Shown: one piece after another, positions 63,309-64,000 of the stretch
How the letters are laid out: each line of letters opens with the position of its first letter
Position numbering within the stretch: the first letter of the stretch is position 1
Source of the DNA: Sulfurimonas sp.
Lineage (GTDB): Bacteria; Campylobacterota; Campylobacteria; Campylobacterales; Sulfurimonadaceae
DNA: 64,000 bases
NCBI GenBank assembly: GCA_013791885.1
Contig: VMSZ01000068.1
Location: forward strand, 18,055 to 82,054
Direction: 5' to 3'
The notes under the pieces: generated by a model
What the model was told of the DNA's origin: nothing
The model's input: only the letters and a program-made list of their open reading frames with translations
Databases searched by the model: none
Made by a program: the position numbers and the translations under genes

Positions 63309-64000
63309 ATGAGTCAATCAAATCAACACTCTTTTTCAAGTGTAACATCAGTTAATCCCTACAATAATACGTACGTGAATGGTGTCTCTAGTTTCTTAAA
63401 TGTTACTACAACACCTTCTTATGCAAAAAATCAATATGTCATCTCTTTCTTAGATACACATAGTTTTATTAACGCAAAAATTGAAATTAGTAAAAATATT
63501 CCGCAGGAAGATTTAGCTGATGCCATTTTTAATAAAGTTTATGATGAATTGGCTCTTGATCAAGCAGTTGAGTATCAAATTCAATTTATAGAAACGTTTG
63601 CAAATCTCGATGCTGAAAATAGGCATTTTAATGTCTTTATTGTTGATCCACTAACAATAACGCAAACATATCGAGATGTAGTAGATAGAATTAAATATAT
63701 CGACACGATTATTCCGGCACCACTTTTACTAAAGTCTCTTTATACAAAAGAGTTGATAGACAACGGCGGTGTACACTGTTTTGTGTATATTCAAGAGAAT
63801 GATGCGTTTGTAACTGTATATAATGAAAAAGAGTTCGTATATACTAAATCTATAAAATATTCACTTTTACAAATGCATGAAAGATTTTGTGAACTTTATG
63901 GTGAAAGGGTTGAATATAAAGAGTTTGTAGACTTTATCTCTACTCAAAACTTAAAAGAAACACAAAGCAATTATAAGAGTTTCATTATTAAACTTTATAA
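63309..64000 (+). CDS. Unidentified protein, N-terminal part (runs off window)
   Basis: Absent from the ORF track because no stop lies inside the window. The ATG at 63309 (AGGAT upstream) opens 230 codons without a stop: MSQSNQHSFSSVTSVNPYNN at the start, no signal peptide or membrane helix. Central features are FVIVDPLTIT-like VFIVDPLTITQTYRDVVDRI and the strand pair GGVHCFVYIQENDAFVTVYNEKEFVYTKSIKYS. The pattern of short strands around residues 110-175 is loosely like PilM/actin-type domains of type IV pilus or competence systems, but no ATPase motif is certain. It lies 11 bases after csd4 and is probably in the same transcript. Confidence 0.6.
   Translation, partial: MSQSNQHSFSSVTSVNPYNNTYVNGVSSFLNVTTTPSYAKNQYVISFLDTHSFINAKIEISKNIPQEDLADAIFNKVYDELALDQAVEYQIQFIETFANLDAENRHFNVFIVDPLTITQTYRDVVDRIKYIDTIIPAPLLLKSLYTKELIDNGGVHCFVYIQENDAFVTVYNEKEFVYTKSIKYSLLQMHERFCELYGERVEYKEFVDFISTQNLKETQSNYKSFIIKLY

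Overview
The window is about 64 kb of AT-rich (by eye roughly 35-38% GC), tightly packed bacterial chromosome. Gene content and order point to a free-living Campylobacterota (epsilonproteobacterium), most like Sulfurimonas or a close relative. The evidence is the cvpA-fur-lysS-glyA-DUF1882 block, the ppiD-like gene-ftsA-ftsZ block, the rplI-hslV-hslU-era-csd6 block (same order as I remember in Helicobacter pylori), a class II DAHP synthase, and the Csd6/Csd4 cell-shape peptidases. No rRNA, tRNA, CRISPR array, transposase or prophage gene was seen.

Layout. 0-9 kb: the 5' end of a leftward DAHP synthase gene, then a rightward run: GGDEF cyclase, cvpA, Fur-family regulator, lysS, glyA, DUF1882, SPOR protein, trpE, aroE. 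9-17 kb: a leftward P2A cation ATPase diverges from a complete rightward hoxEFUYHW operon for an NAD-linked [NiFe] hydrogenase with its maturation protease. 17-20 kb: an accessory patch with a surface lipoprotein carrying 17 BspA-type 25-residue repeats, then a 44-codon secreted peptide gene missed by the ORF track. Each is followed by a hairpin terminator. 20-28 kb: leftward pldA, recR and mltA, then dnaJ, a two-gene sodium/solute symporter (including a 58-codon partner absent from the track), a degenerate class II aldolase-like gene, and bioA.

27.7-32 kb: the division block (ppiD-like, ftsA, ftsZ, J-domain protein). 32-55 kb: a long leftward series. It includes a NosL-like/FtsX-type ABC/Cys-pair membrane-protein module, prmC, an M48 protease, a DASS transporter, an LRR-protein kinase, gpsA, two TrkA-type genes (one fused to a K+ channel), gatB, atpB, truD, ribF, tlyA, ligA, a MATE pump and an MFS carrier. 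55-64 kb: rightward flaG with a good sigma-28 promoter, argG, a ferredoxin:thioredoxin-reductase-like/rhodanese fusion, rplI, hslVU, era, csd6, csd4, and the start of an unidentified gene.

How it fits together. Most of the window is core metabolism, translation, division and envelope shape. The parts most likely to reward follow-up are: a strongly repeated 7-mer, AAACGCA/TGCGTTT (about 63 copies by eye, in all reading frames); the hox operon, which I do not regard as typical for this class; the NosL/ABC/Cys-pair module; the LRR kinase; the FTR-rhodanese fusion; an 11-bp perfect hairpin touching the hslV Shine-Dalgarno; and the small secreted peptide. All counts and structures were made by eye, without software.
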